A DNA stretch of 64,000 bases from Desarmillaria ectypa (GCA_030407005.1 JAUDYN010000009.1:2356001-2420000); one strand, 5' to 3'. Shown: positions 48,038 through 60,107, counted from the first letter of the stretch. The notes: generated from the letters alone by a model not told the origin. Made by a program: numbers and translations.

Positions 48038-48571
48038 CTAAATATATGCAAACTGCGACTTGTACTCCCTTTGTCTGTTTACGCGGTTGCGGCAATGCCC
48101 ACATCTTTGATCAACGGGAGCTCTTTGTTGGGCCTTAATTGATGAGATAGGGAGAGCAGAGTATCTCACCATACCCATCCAGATGAGGGGAGGTACATTG
48201 TGTGAATGAAAAAGGACCTCAATGTAGGAAGCCCCGAGTCGGACTGTCAGAACAGGTAAACCCCTCTGAGCGATAACATTTAGAAAACTGGTTTCGAGAT
48301 GAATATACTACTCACTCCAAGTATTTAACAGCCCTGGGGTTGGCAATGTGAAACCATTCATAGAGTTTTGATGCCGGAATGGCTGTGGTCATCTGAAGTG
48401 TAGCAGATTACAAAGATAGTTCAATACAGAAAACGCTGAGAATGGTATTTTCAATACCTCCCAAGAGACGCACACCCCTGCGTTGGGTATCAGGAGGTGC
48501 TGATACCAAATGTGAATCATCCTTTGATCTTCGCTCTGATATGATTTATCAGAGCCCATAGTTTGATCCAT
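48038..48571 (-). CDS. hypothetical protein, four exons, no family recognised
   Basis: From ATG 48571 (MDQTMGSDKSYQSEDQ) a donor GTATTG near 48458, then exons reading MTTAIPASKLYEWFHIANPR, GLPVLTVRLGASYIEVLFHS and HNVPPLIWMGM, and a last exon ending in FAYI at a TAG (48038-48040). The middle exons read like conserved globular protein, and three introns keep the frame, but I know no matching domain. It could be a complete small protein or part of a larger, eroded gene. Confidence 0.35.
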
Positions 48572-49493
48572 ATATGCAGAAGAAGGAGTGATGTTTCTGA
48601 GACGTCAGTGGCCATACTTATATACACGATTTTACATTCTCAGTATGCTGACGGAACAGAATGATAGGATGGCACGGTCATAACAATAGGGCAATAAAAT
48701 TGTAGCTTGCTGATAAGAAGAATATACAGAACCTTGCGCATGACTCGTGGTGGTATGCCTTCTGTGTATTTCTTATCAGGACAAACTTCGACAAGAATGT
48801 ACAATAGCAAGATAAGAACGCAATGATGAGTGACTTCAGACTTCTAAGAGAGGGCGCACCCTGTGACCAGGATTATTATCCCTATCTTCTCAATTCATAA
48901 AGAAACACAATAGCGAGATAATACTATTACATCGAGGTATTGAGATTGCGCGTTGGAATTTGCATCGGAAAAGTAAGCATATCCATGGAGCAGGCGGAAC
49001 GCCTGATCAGAGAACGGTATCACCTGTTTTGTTGCATATTGTACCGTTACACATGAATCGTTATTTTTGGGTTGTCGACAGGTTGGAGCGCATCGCGAAA
49101 CTAAGCACGACACGGTCAGGATCTCGTGACGCAATCATGACTCAATAGTCACGGGTCACGAATCTGACGTTAGCTAAAACGCGAGTTTTAGTGAAACTGT
49201 AGCGCCATCATGACCGCCGTCTCGTATCCTATTCTGTCTATGAAATTTAAATGGTCCCAGCATGACACTTTTTTTTTTTCGACGTCCTTGCCAGTATGGC
49301 TGCTTGTTGGTGAGCATCGGATGACGCCGCTATGAATTCATTCCCAGGACTGAAGACTGCAATTTGCTTCTAGAACTAAACCAGCGTCTAACATACATCA
49401 GCAGCGCTACTTTGCAGCGATGGGCATACCTCCTAGCACCACATAGCGAGCCTTTCTATCTTCGTCTGGTAACGTTACGCCAATTTGGAATCC
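48572..49493. other. intergenic, nothing recognised
   Basis: No coding motif found on either strand. Confidence 0.4.
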
Positions 49494-50493
49494 ATGGCTT
49501 ATGCTATAATACCCAACGGTCCTCCCATTCCCGAGAATTCGTTGGAACCTCTCCCGCCTGGCGACTACGGCTGGTATGACGCAAGTAGAACTCCACATAT
49601 ATTGACCCATACATCATACTAACACTGCACAGACGGCAGCGAAGCAAGATTTTTACCACAGATTACGACTATGCCCAATCCCCCTTCTTTTGCAGTCATG
49701 AAAAAACCTGGACGCTGCATCCTAATCCAGAGACCATAGTATGTCTCTTTACACACATAATGTCGCTGGCTCACTTCCTCTCCGTAGTTTGATGTGATAC
49801 AGTCGGTGGCGTAGGCGGTCGGGCAAAGAGACCAACACCGATGCTTCATTACAGAAACTCGTCTAATAATGATCTGACTTGGTATGGATATTTCCTCCTT
49901 CTTTTGCTCACTTGGTAAGGTTAACGTTTGTATTCGACTTTTGTACTCACGCGATGTGGCATTTATCCCTAGTGTCTTCATCCTCCGCTGAGAGACAATT
50001 ACAAGCCTATACCTGAATTCTTCGAAATTCCTTCCAATGCCGCATTTCTTCATAACGACCTCATCCCTTTTTTTCTCGAGAATGCTTTCAGTGCTGACGT
50101 CGACGTAAGCATGCTCTCAGTCTGTACTGGGCCCAACACTGCTAACTATTTCTCAGGATGATCAGCGTGTTTTTATGTTTCGCGATATCGGACCAGCTCA
50201 AAAACTTCTCCCGTCCCATTTGCGGCTTGTCCCCAATGAAGGGCCCGACAACTGGTACCTCAGAGAACATTTTTGGATATATCTCAAAGTGTATTTTCGA
50301 CGGTGACATTCGTGAGGATTATCCATCCGCCGTTGTTCTTGACATGATGGCTGATTTCTGGGTCATGTGGCGGCTACGAAGGAGTCGAGCTGGCACCGAT
50401 GACAGGCCCTCGATGGCAAACTGTTTTGGGGCAGTCGATCTTGGAGAATGTATTGGAGACGAGGATGGTGACGAACTGTGTGCCTTCGGATGA
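49494..50493 (+). pseudogene. fungal HNH-type endonuclease-like protein, broken
   Basis: Pieces match the agaricomycete HNH_2-type family in order: N-terminus IIPNGPPIPENSLEPLPPGD before an intron, then FTTDYDYAQSPFFCSHEKTW, the core start RDQHRCFIT (family R-D-x-R-C-x-I/V-T), TWIF-P-like residues after a small insertion near 49882, NAAFLHNDLIPFF with a DVD-D junction across an intron at about 50110-50156, VFMFRDIGPAQKLLPSHLRL, WYLREHFWIYLKVYF, and in another frame GDIREDYPSAVVLDMMADF. An in-frame TAG lies after SVA upstream of the core, and the last block is shifted by one base. The catalytic His motif is not recognisable. Same strand as the DUF262 gene 2.2 kb downstream. Confidence 0.7.
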
Positions 50494-52715
50494 TTCAGAC
50501 GATAATGAAGCAGATCGGGTTGATACATAACTGTAATACCGTTCTATAGAATGCGAAATATTTTTTCTTGGGAGAATACTGTACAGAAAATCCACGGTTT
50601 TGGTCGTTAAGGGAATTCGATAACCGAAGCTATCCAGAAGAAGGTCAAATGTATGCTCGTGGTACATGTTATACTTCCTGTGAACCCAATACTGACATAC
50701 GGGCACGGGACAAAAGGACCAGGCCAACTTCTCCGTGACGACTCTCAATGAATGATTCCAAGGAAAGTGATGTTGGTCCCTCCGTGTAAAGTTGCACGAC
50801 AGTTTTCTGCGGAGAAGAACAAAACCAAAAGCTGCTAACATCGTCATCCTCGTCTTGCACCAGAGCTTCCCAATTGGTCGCATGATGAAAGGTGATGATG
50901 ATGATGATGATGATGTCGTCATGTTTAAAGTAACCTAAGGCTCTTTAGAGCCTATGTGTACATCTTGTGCTATATGTGCAAATACGGCATAGGGAGAGCT
51001 TGCTGCCTCACTCAGCGTACAAACGGTGGCACAAGCCATCGTATTTCAACCCCAAGCACGTTCCGAGAAGGTGTCGTCCGCAATTGGCATTGGTCTTTAC
51101 ATCAGATAGGGTAGGGAGGGGAATGGTGATGGAACAAAACTAGAGAGAGAAATAAGCAAATTTAGAAAAAAATAACGTACTGGTATTAGCAAGCAACACC
51201 CACATGACCTATACCAATCCTTCCACCATTGCTTGAGATAGCTCAATTATCGGTGAGGTGAGCTACCTCAATATTGGTATTGAGATGTTCAGCCTTGTTG
51301 TCCTAAGGCAGAAATGTTGGTATGCATGCTCCTCGATCCTGGAGCTATGCATCTTCGCAGGTAGAGAGAGGGTGTACCTGTAGAGAATAAATGGCAGTAA
51401 TTTGAAGTAGATGGTAGTGGAAAAGAGGAAAGAGACGTAGGAAACCTAAAAAGGAAGTACGAGTCAGCGAGCCCGATACGTTGAGTTTACGAGCGGGGCA
51501 ACTCGTACTACCACAACAGTTGCCTGGGGCATCGATGAAGCTACTTGATCATGAAAGGGTGTCACGTTAATGGTTTCAAGTTGCGAGAGTAATGGGTACT
51601 CTCCTCCGAGAAGGAGGTGGGAGGAAAGCCTGCAAGCATTTCCTCCCCCTCGCATGCCCAAGTAAAGCACAGGCTTGTAAAGTGTCCTTCGTGAGCTACG
51701 CATGATGAAAGGTATGAACGTACTTACATATAAACATCAGAAACATACCTGAATTTCCTTCGCCGTCATAGCTGTCAACGTATAAGAACGAAGCTCTTAC
51801 ATTGAACAGATTGTTGCTGGCAGGAAGTTTAATGAACAGTAAATAGGAAAGATAATTTACAAGTACTCGCGTTATAGGTATTTACTAATACCTGTGCTAT
51901 TCTTCATCTTCCTTGGATTTCCTTTTACTTTCGACATAGCGCAGGAAATTTCTCGAAGCTTGCTTCTCTAAATTTTTTTTGAATAACTAGTACTATTCAG
52001 AAGAGTGTAAATAATACGTACATATAGCCTGTACGAATTTGCCTGAAAGGGCATCGGTGGAAGGAGATAGACGAAACAGGGATCAAATATTGAGCGACTA
52101 CTTACCCTATTTGGCGGAAGTTGGGCTCTGCTACATCTGGGCATTGGACCCGTTGACACAAAGTATAAGTAAGAGTCCTACGTCAGAAAAATCACGAGAA
52201 AAAAATATTATAAACGACAACTTGCTGACGAGTGCGTGGGATTGGTTCGCCGAGGCTCAAGGTCGTGAACTTTCGAGTATTCTCATAGCATTGACAAACA
52301 GTCGCCGTCTGAGTTCTCGTACGAATTCACTTACATGTTCCTCCATTTATGAAGGGATTCGTAGCATATAGACTGGTATATTATCTTGATATCGTCCGCT
52401 TGGGAAGTGGTAGTATCACGGCTGCACCGAGCCTGCCTGACACTATACATGGCATGATGCTATCTCCCATCGCTCGTGATGGTTCCTGAGTCCCAGCGCA
52501 AAGTAGTAAATCACAAAAGATCATATAAAATACGAATAGTTGAGTGCCCACAAAGTGATGTTCACGGGAAAGGCAGCCATTGCGAACCAGCGGAGGGCAG
52601 ATTGAAAAAGCAAACAATCGGGAATATCGGACCGAGAAGCGTGGACAAATTGAAAATTTGTAATGCGGATCATTTGCCTTTCAACCATCACCTCGTCGCT
52701 CCGAACGGTGACAGG
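50494..52715. other. 2.2 kb without a recognised gene
   Basis: Minus frames 50374-50922 (182 codons) and 51464-51703 are open, but two frames of the first are open at once and no domain is visible. The segment before 52716 holds the DUF262 promoter; the frame of its first exon is open upstream to 52476, so an earlier start is possible. Confidence 0.4.
50893..50915. repeat. TGA/ATG trinucleotide microsatellite
   Basis: About 7.7 perfect TGA units. Confidence 0.7.
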
Positions 52716-54365
52716 ATGCACGACGATGAATCCGAGCACGATACCTGTTCAGAATATTATCATATCAAACCATCTGTATCGAAACCAACATTACAGCGCG
52801 ATCCCGACGAATACAAGCTGAGCAACGCGCTCAAGGTTCCTCGCGCAACGACCTACACCGCCCAGGCGTTGTACGAACAGATCCTGACGAATGACATCAA
52901 CCTGGACCCCGAATACCAAAGAGGCGAGTCATGCTGCTGAATTATCTTTGGGCACTGATGCTGATCGAAACCCCTAGATGTGGTCTGGACTCAGCAAAAG
53001 CAGACAGGGTTGATAGATTCTGTATTGAGGAACTTTTACATACCGCCGATAATCTTCGGTGAGCAGATCATCTTTGCTCTGTCGCGGCATCCTGCTCATG
53101 AAAAGTGCAGCGGTGAATTCATTCGACGATGGGACAGAAACCAAAACTTGTATCGACGGCAAACAGAGACTTACGTCAATTCATAGGTGCGCGCTTACCT
53201 TGACTTTGTTCTCACTTGTTCGTTTCTGATCAGCCTTTTTTTACTCCTCGACAGGTTCATGGAAGGCCTGGTGAGTTGCTCCGTTCCTCGTAGTCCTGAT
53301 TTCTTATGGACTCCGCGATAGATCCCCCGTAAGCATCGCTCGGGTCCTTCATCTTTCGTCATTAACGAAGCGTTACTATCACTTTAGACCAAGACCAGTG
53401 CGCTGCCATATTTCTTTCTCTTTCTCTTCCATTGATTATACCTATCCACAGCGAAACGGGTGACAAGTATTGGTACAAAGACAACCCTGGTGCGCCCAGC
53501 AAACGGAAGAAAAATTTGCTCCCCGAATATCTTTGCCGTATGTTCGCCAACAAACAGATTGTTTGTGTTGAGTATCAAGACTTAGCGAATGAAGGCGAGC
53601 GAGACATCTTTCAACGCGTACAGTTGGGTGTGGCCCTGACTCCCGCAGGTACGTCTCCTTCTATCCGAGTATCCTGTCGCTCATGCCCATCCAGAGAAAC
53701 TGCAAGTCATCAATACTCCCAGAGCTCAGCTTATCCGTGAGCTAATGAACGCGTATCCCCTCAACAATCTTCCGTACAACCGCTCACGCGCCACCGATTT
53801 TCGTTGTTACGCTATCGTTGGGCATGTCCTTATGAACTACCCCAAAGTCAATAACATTGCCATCGGTGTCACTCTAACCAAGTGGCTCGACGTGACGGCC
53901 GATGTATCTGACTCATTCAGGACGAAGATGATTGAGGCGCTGGAACGTGCTGAGGAGATAAAAGTCCCGGAGCAGAATGGGAATGGCAAGGTCTCGCCGG
54001 TCGAGGTTATTTTCATCATTATCCTCGCGAGTGTCATCAAGAATCAGAAAAGTCTCTCAGCATTGGTGAACGAGTTACGGTTAGACATTCGGGAGGCTTT
54101 TCGCGATGTCCGAACGAACGTTTCAGTTGGGAAGCATATGCTGGAGTTCGTCAAGCGGGCGGATAAAGGGAGGAAGGGGAGAAGATATTTGGAAGAAGAC
54201 GACAAAGCCGAAGAAGAAAGGAAGCCACTTCCGACAAAAGGTAGAAGGTCAAAGGCAGTCAAGCTGGCAGAGGACTATGAGCGGGTTGAAGAGAAAGTTT
54301 GTGGATTGCAAGAGGAGAGTCTTCCGAATCCGCAAAACTTGCTATTGCCCAATGCAATTGTGTAG
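52716..54365 (+). CDS. DUF262 (GmrSD N-terminal-like) protein, 421 aa
   Basis: Eight exons: 52716-52923, 52978-53058, 53111-53186, 53255-53270, 53322-53328, 53388-53397, 53452-53648, 53695-54365 (1266 nt in frame). DUF262 hallmarks: KVPRATTYTAQALYEQI, INLDPEYQRDVVW, the ParB/Srx-like nucleotide motif DGKQR (residues 112-116), VCVEYQDL, and ERDIFQRVQLGVALTPAEKL. The C-terminal part is helical and ends in a Lys/Glu-rich tail. In bacteria DUF262 is the NTP-binding part of GmrSD type IV restriction and related defence systems; here no nuclease domain is fused and the fungal role is unknown. The first intron begins GC instead of GT. Exons of 7 and 10 nt rebuild the conserved IPHQD after RFMEGL. 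The 54-nt intron 53398-53451 keeps frame if retained. Confidence 0.92.
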
Positions 54366-55391
54366 ATTTTTTTTTTTTTTCTTGGAGATCAGTATGCAAC
54401 TTTCTCCAGGCTCTGCTCTTCATTGTCCTTTCTCATACTCACCAAATTTTCTATCTTTTTTACTATGCTTTGTTACCTGTGTCCTGGTTTTATGAGAGGC
54501 TGCAAAGCTAAAATATCTTTGTAGAACAATAGAGTGTGTCACACTGGATGAAAAACAATGTACTTTTACCTAAGAAAATATGTAAAATTTTATTTATTTA
54601 TTTATTTTGCTAAAGAAAGTATCAAAAGTATCTTGAATTTTTCACTGTTTTCTGCATATTTAGGGGTGAAAATACTTAAAATTTAGTGTAGTGTCAGGGT
54701 TGTTATAAGTCTATCATGTATCATAGGGAGAATGCTCTATCACATATGACTCCCAATCAACCTGCATCTTATTTCTGTGACATTTAATAGTTAGGACTAG
54801 TTGTCTTAAGAGAAAGTATGCTAATGAGCCTCCAGGCTCTGCACACTCAGAATTCATAGATCTATCTATTTGCTATCAAACAAAACAACAAGCAGTATTT
54901 GCATCACAACACTTTAATTATAGTGCCAATATAACCCACTTCATCATTAAACCTGCTACCTTATAATATTGTACCATTTCATTTAATACTAGCCATTTCA
55001 ATAATACCAGACACTTTCTTAATAATGCCATTAGACCCTTTCATTGACAATCATTCTAGATGCAACTTTGTATGATCACTTAAGTACAGTCTCCATTGAC
55101 TAATATAAAGAAAAATTGACTCTATAATACTGTTCATGCAATACAAGTACTGCACCAGCTGTTAAATCTTTGACACAGTCCCATTAGTAAGGCTGTTATA
55201 CTGCTAAGATATAATAGCTGTATGATTATTAGATAAAATCTCTTGAACAGAGCTACAGTGCCAACAAGCTGTCTCATATTCGGACAATCACCTGTAGGCA
55301 ATGTATAAGAAAAAGCTAAGCACTATATGCTAAGGCCTTGGGTTAGTGAGCAATAGAGAGAGCAGGTGAAGTAAGCAGGTATTAAACTTTA

Positions 55392-55645
55392 TATTATGGA
55401 TATTGGGTCTTTGCCAGATTATACATGAGTCAACATATGCCTGCTCTCAGTCTTCTCAGCCTTGACCTCAGTCTACTGGTACTTTCTCTTAATTTCTCTA
55501 TTCTTCTCACTAGTACTAGAATACCATGGAATCTCATAGAAAGATAATGACTCAATATAGTATATAAACATGATTCATACTATTGTATTAGGAAATCAAT
55601 CAATCAACCTATCTTCAACTCCACTTCATTGTGTAAACTAAGCAT
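55392..55645 (+). repeat. degraded LTR, family C (5' part)
   Basis: TATTATGGATATTGGG aligns to the TGTTATGGATATCGAG start of the copy at 28298-28851, followed by shared ATGAGTCAACATATGCCTG, the TTTCTCTTAATTTCTCTATT block and the TATATAAA box. CG pairs of the better copies read TG or CA here. The 3' part is not alignable. Confidence 0.6.
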
Positions 55646-56603
55646 CTGATTAGTGTAAGGCTGGCAAACTCTCTGGTGAGAGAATTACAGTTTGCTTTTG
55701 CAAGATCTTTTATATACAGTAAGTATATGATGAGGTGCAAAAACCACCCACTTCTGATAGTGGAGGAGAGTGAAAGAGTGAGACTCAATATTCTTTCAAG
55801 AGATTGAGCCTTGAGAGCTAGTTCTGAGTGATAGTAGTGAGCTTCCATGCTGTCTGCTAGCAATACTAGGTGTGAGGCTGCTAAAGTATGCTAAGCTGGA
55901 GGCTTGGATAAGAAATTTATTTCTTTAGTATGTTATGAGCTTGATTTCTTATTCTCTAGTTACATTGGTGCTTTTATACTTTTCTAACTTCTTACCCCTA
56001 TACCTATCCACTCTGACAATCTTGCCAAGTAGTGACCTGCTCCATTGTGTCCATCCCTTTTTTACACCTAAATGATTCTCCTAAGGGAAAACCATATGGG
56101 ATTACCATTCTTGATAATATTAAGATGGAGGCATGGGCTTCCACTGGTGGATGGCCATCTATTATGCTCTGGTGGAAAAGTGGGTTACTGATGGTGGATG
56201 GTAGTGCAGATGGCAGTCTATTGGCCCCTGGTTCCTGGTCTGGTGGAAAAGCAGGTTACTGACAATGGATAGCCATGCAGATAGCAGTCTGTTGTCCTCT
56301 GACCTTCATTTTCTTTATTTATAGCAGATCCTAGTCCTGTATTCCTGTTAACTGAGCAGATGATTGTTGTTAGTCCTGTGGATTGGCAGCAGCCAAAATT
56401 TGGTGCACACATATATGTGGTGCAGCACCACTGGGGGAAGGAGATATTGTGAGCATCTCTGCTCACCCACCTGATCATAGACATGATTGCAGCAGCATTT
56501 AGTCAATGGTGTAGAGATATGATGGGCCAGGATAAAAGGTAGAATTCCATCCTAGAAGAACATACTGCTATATACATTCCATGATCCCAATTCTTTTCCA
56601 GTT

Positions 56604-56910
56604 ACATTGACTTTATGAATGTTAAATCTGCCCTCACATATCTCAGGGTGTGTATGGACACCTGGAAAAGTCAAGAAGTAAATGCTTTTATGGAGAAGGT
56701 TGTCATCAACTTTCAGTCTACTATTTCTTCTGCACCAACTGAAATACTCACTGTGCACTTCCCAATGCAGATCACTGGAGAGCAGATAGTAGACTGGCTG
56801 AACAACTATCTCACATACAATGTGAGTGCTCCTACCATTGTTTTCTCCAGACTCCCCACTCATTTGACCAACAGTGGGTGTATGAGGCATGCTGAACCCA
56901 TATGCAAGGT
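56604..56910 (+). pseudogene. exon-like piece of an unrecognised protein
   Basis: After a TTTTCCAG acceptor the plus frame reads YIDFMNVKSALTYLRVCMDT, then VINFQSTISSAPTEILTVHF, DWLNNYLTYNVSAPTIVFSR over about 95 codons. It reads like real protein but matches nothing I know; it may be captured host or element sequence. It lies in CpG-depleted DNA. Confidence 0.35.
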
Positions 56911-56995
56911 ACTGATATTGTTGCCTATCAGTTCTTCAATGTGAACATTTCCAACCTGACTATTATCACATAAGTAGCCCTTTTTCTGAGCCCAT

Positions 56996-57030
56996 TAATG
57001 TGCTTGGTAATGGCAAGTGACAAAAGAATT
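56996..57030 (+). repeat. first 35 bases of a family A repeat
   Basis: Matches the start of 60108-61467 (GTGCTTGGTAA, then AAGTGACAAAAGAATT) and stops where the gypsy LTR begins, as if the gypsy element inserted into a family A copy. Confidence 0.6.
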
Positions 57031-57447
57031 TGTTAGATACTGACTTAGTCATGTGACTTGGGATGTCAGCTGTTCTCTAGGGGCTGTTATGCATTCGAAC
57101 AATTACCTGAATAGAGAGTTGAGTGTGGTCTTTAGTGTGTGAGAGTAAGTAGTATATGATTAAAGTTTAGTTGAAAGATAGAGTACAACAGTGGGTTTTA
57201 CTCTACTTATATACTGTTTTTACAGTGATATATATAGCTGAAACAGTAAAGTCCATGCTTGAATGGTGTCAAAGAAGAATAGTCCAGAAGGATCATTGGT
57301 CCAATAGGGAACATCTGGGGTGACAGGTGGTGAGAATGAGGGTAACAGTTGGTGAGTGGTTGGATACAAGTTGAAATCGATGGTTGATAAGATGAATGAG
57401 TCATGGATATGACTCAGATAAGATTAGATAATAGAAAAATCATAACA
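57031..57447 (-). repeat. gypsy 3' LTR, 417 bp
   Basis: On the minus strand TGTTATG...TATCTAACA with TGTTA/TAACA inverted ends, placed directly after the polypurine tract. The partner LTR is lost, so the target duplication cannot be tested. Confidence 0.8.
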
Positions 57448-57460
57448 TTACCCCCTTGTT
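57448..57460 (-). other. gypsy polypurine tract
   Basis: AACAAGGGGGTAA on the minus strand, immediately before the LTR. Confidence 0.6.
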
Positions 57461-57479
57461 AAAGCAGTCATCCTGACTG

Positions 57480-60107
57480 CTAAGGCTCTTCTTCGGGGGC
57501 ATCAAACTGTGTTTCAACTTGATTGACCCAGTACTGATCAGTCAACTTTTTCCATAACATCTTGTCTAGACTGATAATCCACTTGGTGTATCCATCTTTT
57601 CATTTGGTGAGATAGACTATGTTGCCATTTTCCAAGTATTCATGGTCTAGGATCTTGACCACTACTTTGTTGTTGGTTATGATTTTTGGAGTGTATATGG
57701 CATGGTTTATGCTGGCCTGGTACTCTTGGATCACTTCCAAAGCATTTGTCATCTCATTTTCTTGGACCCATGAGTTGTGTTCTCGGGTCCATCCTTTTCA
57801 CTTGACCAGATAGTCCGTGACTTCTCTGGACAGTTGTCCTCTTTTTGAGCATACTTTCCAAGTGTATGAGTCCAAGACTTCTTTGATTTCATATTTTTCC
57901 TGACTGTCGACAAGGTCTGGAGGAGGAGGCAGCAGTTGTTGTTGATTTGAGAATGAAGGTGTGATGTAGGGAGTTAACAACTTCTCATTGAATCAGGGGT
58001 GAATCTTCCAATGGGGTGGCAACTTCAGCTTGTATGCTGCTGCTCCTGACTTTTTGATGATCTCGAATGGTCCTGTTCATTTATCATCAAGTTTCTTCTT
58101 GGGTTGTAGAAGATGAAGGTTGGCGGTATTGAGCCAAACCTTATCACTGATTTGATATGTCCATGGCGATTGTTTTCACTTGTCATATTGTGCCTTCATT
58201 TGCGCTGCTGCCTTTTCCAAGGCATCGTGTACTTCTTTATGGACCTTAGCCATTGTTTCAGTGAAGTCGACAGCCACGGGCTTCGCAAAGCTGGTTTTCT
58301 GGATGGACTCAGGAATGAGTCGGGGATTCCATCCATATAGGACCATGAAGGGGCTCTTGCCTGTAGCCGAATGAGAGCAGTTGTTGTGGGCAAATTCTGT
58401 GAGGGGTAACCATGCTACCCAGTCCATTTGTCAATGGTTGACAAAGATTCATAAATATTTCTCAACCTCCTGGTTGACTCATTCTGTCTGTCCATCAGTC
58501 TGTGGATGGTATGCCGTGGAGGCATTCTGCATGATATCTAGCATTCAATAGAGTTCCTTCATGAATGCAGATACAAATTGGGGTCCTCAGTCTGATATAA
58601 CCACTTGTGGCATACTATGCTTTGCATATACATGGTTGCAGAGCATTAGAGCCCATCCTTCAGCAGATAATTCTTCATTGCATGGGATAAGAATTATGTT
58701 TTTCGAAAATTGGTCTACAATGACAAGTAGAGCATTGAAGCCTTCTGATTCAGGAAGGCCAGTAACCATGTTGACTGAGATGTGGGTCTATGGGATGTTG
58801 GGGATTGCATTGGGATGAAGGGGTGCAGCCTTGGCCTGCATATCGCCCTTTGTTCATTGACAAGTTTCACATCCCTTGATGTAAGACTTGACATCTTTCT
58901 TCATCTTCGGCCACCAGTATTCATGAAGAACGAGTTCCTTTGTTTTCGCAATACCTGGATTGCCCATGGTAATATGATCATGATATTGGGAAATGATCTC
59001 ACCGCAAAGGGAGGGGTCTCGAGGAATGTAGATTTGCCCATCGTACCATAAGATTTCGTCTTCTTGGGTAATCCCTCATTTGTGGTTAAGGGATTTCTCG
59101 ATCCCTTGATCCCACTGGTTCTTCTGTCGCGTTGTGTCTCTTATATGCATGGTTCATTCTTCAGTGGTGGGCAGTATTAAGGCCCAGAAGTGTTCAGGGG
59201 TAAGGATGACAACATCTTGGTTGTCTCCCTTTCCTTGATCATGATCATCTTGTCGACTGAGAAGATCTGCCTTCTGGTTTGTGGTTCCAGCTTTGTGTTG
59301 AAGAACAAAGTGGTATTCTGCCAGTTCCGTAACCCATCGAGCTTGTCAATGGTTTAGCTTCTGCAGTTTCTGGAAATACTGGAGATTCTGATGATCCATC
59401 CAAATTTCAATGGTTTCTTTCATGCCCATGAGATAGTGATGCCATTCTTCTAGAGCTAGCATGGTTGCTAGCAGCTGCTTGTTGTAGATCTCATAGTTGC
59501 ATTCAGTAACTGTCAACACTTTTGACATGAAGGCAACTGGTCTCCATTTCTCATTCTGTTCTTGACTCAGAACGGTGCCGATAGCTCCATCACTGGCATC
59601 AGCCTCTACTCGAAACTTTCCATCATCCAAGGGGATTGTCAGAACTACATTGGTGGTCATCAACTTCTTGAGCTGATTAAATGCTTGTTCTTGTTCTGCT
59701 CCCCACATCCAGTCTACTTTTCCTGTCAACTGGGTAAGGGGGCGCACAATCTTGGAGTAGTTGCAGATGAACTTTTGATAGAAATTTGTGAATCCTAGGA
59801 ATGACTGAAGTTCTTTTTTCTTTGTGGGAGTGGGCCATTCAGCGATTCCCACAATCTTGACTGGGTCCATGCGAATGGCATCTTTGCTGATGATGACACC
59901 CAAGTATTTGGTCTCGAGTACTTCAAACTCGCATTTCTCTGCTTTGAGAAACAACTTGTTTTCTCGCAGATGCTGTAGGACTTGTCGGACAATGATGCGA
60001 TGTTCTGACAGGGATTTTGTAAAGATGAGAATATCGTCGAGGTAAATGGTGACTTTTTCTCCAGTGATCAGATCTTTAAAGATATTGTTCATCATCCACT
60101 GGAACGT
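57480..60107 (-). pseudogene. gypsy Pol: RT end, RNase H, integrase, chromodomain
   Basis: All open pieces share one frame. RT: MMNNIFKDLI and intact YLDDILIF, then LGFTNFYQKFI. RNase H: VEADASDGAIGTVLSQEQ and LALEEWHHYLMG. Integrase: IVDQFSKNIILIP (first Asp), TAYHPQTDGQTE, TEFAHNNCSHSATGKSPF. Chromodomain: DYLVK-stop-KGWTREHNSW and LENGNIVYLTK. In-frame stops occur in SD-stop-GPQF (58587-58589, in the catalytic core), after KLNH (59346-59348), after QTE, YL, NH, DDK and in the chromodomain. Most replace Arg and are TGA; two in the chromodomain (LVK-stop-KGW, LTK-stop-KDG) replace Trp. No frameshift is needed. It ends in TAG at 57480-57482. Confidence 0.93.

Larger units (their letters stand above)
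54366..56995. other. AT-rich, CpG-depleted transposon graveyard
   Basis: Begins directly at the DUF262 stop with a T-run. I found one CpG (55280) in these 2.6 kb. Contains a T/A tetranucleotide stretch near 54590-54608, a degraded family C LTR at 55392 and an exon-like piece at 56604. No intact gene. Confidence 0.75.
57031..60107 (-). mobile_element. Ty3/gypsy chromovirus, copy 1, 5'-truncated
   Basis: Read on the minus strand: end of reverse transcriptase, RNase H, integrase, chromodomain, polypurine tract and 3' LTR (57031-57447). RT before integrase plus a C-terminal chromodomain define a chromovirus. The 5' end, including the RT fingers, protease and Gag, is cut off at 60107 against the family A repeat. 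Confidence 0.92.

Noticed and set aside
50374..50922. 182-codon minus-strand frame
   Set aside because: Overlaps the HNH pseudogene 3' end, a second frame of the same strand is equally open, and it starts in a microsatellite-coded Ser run.
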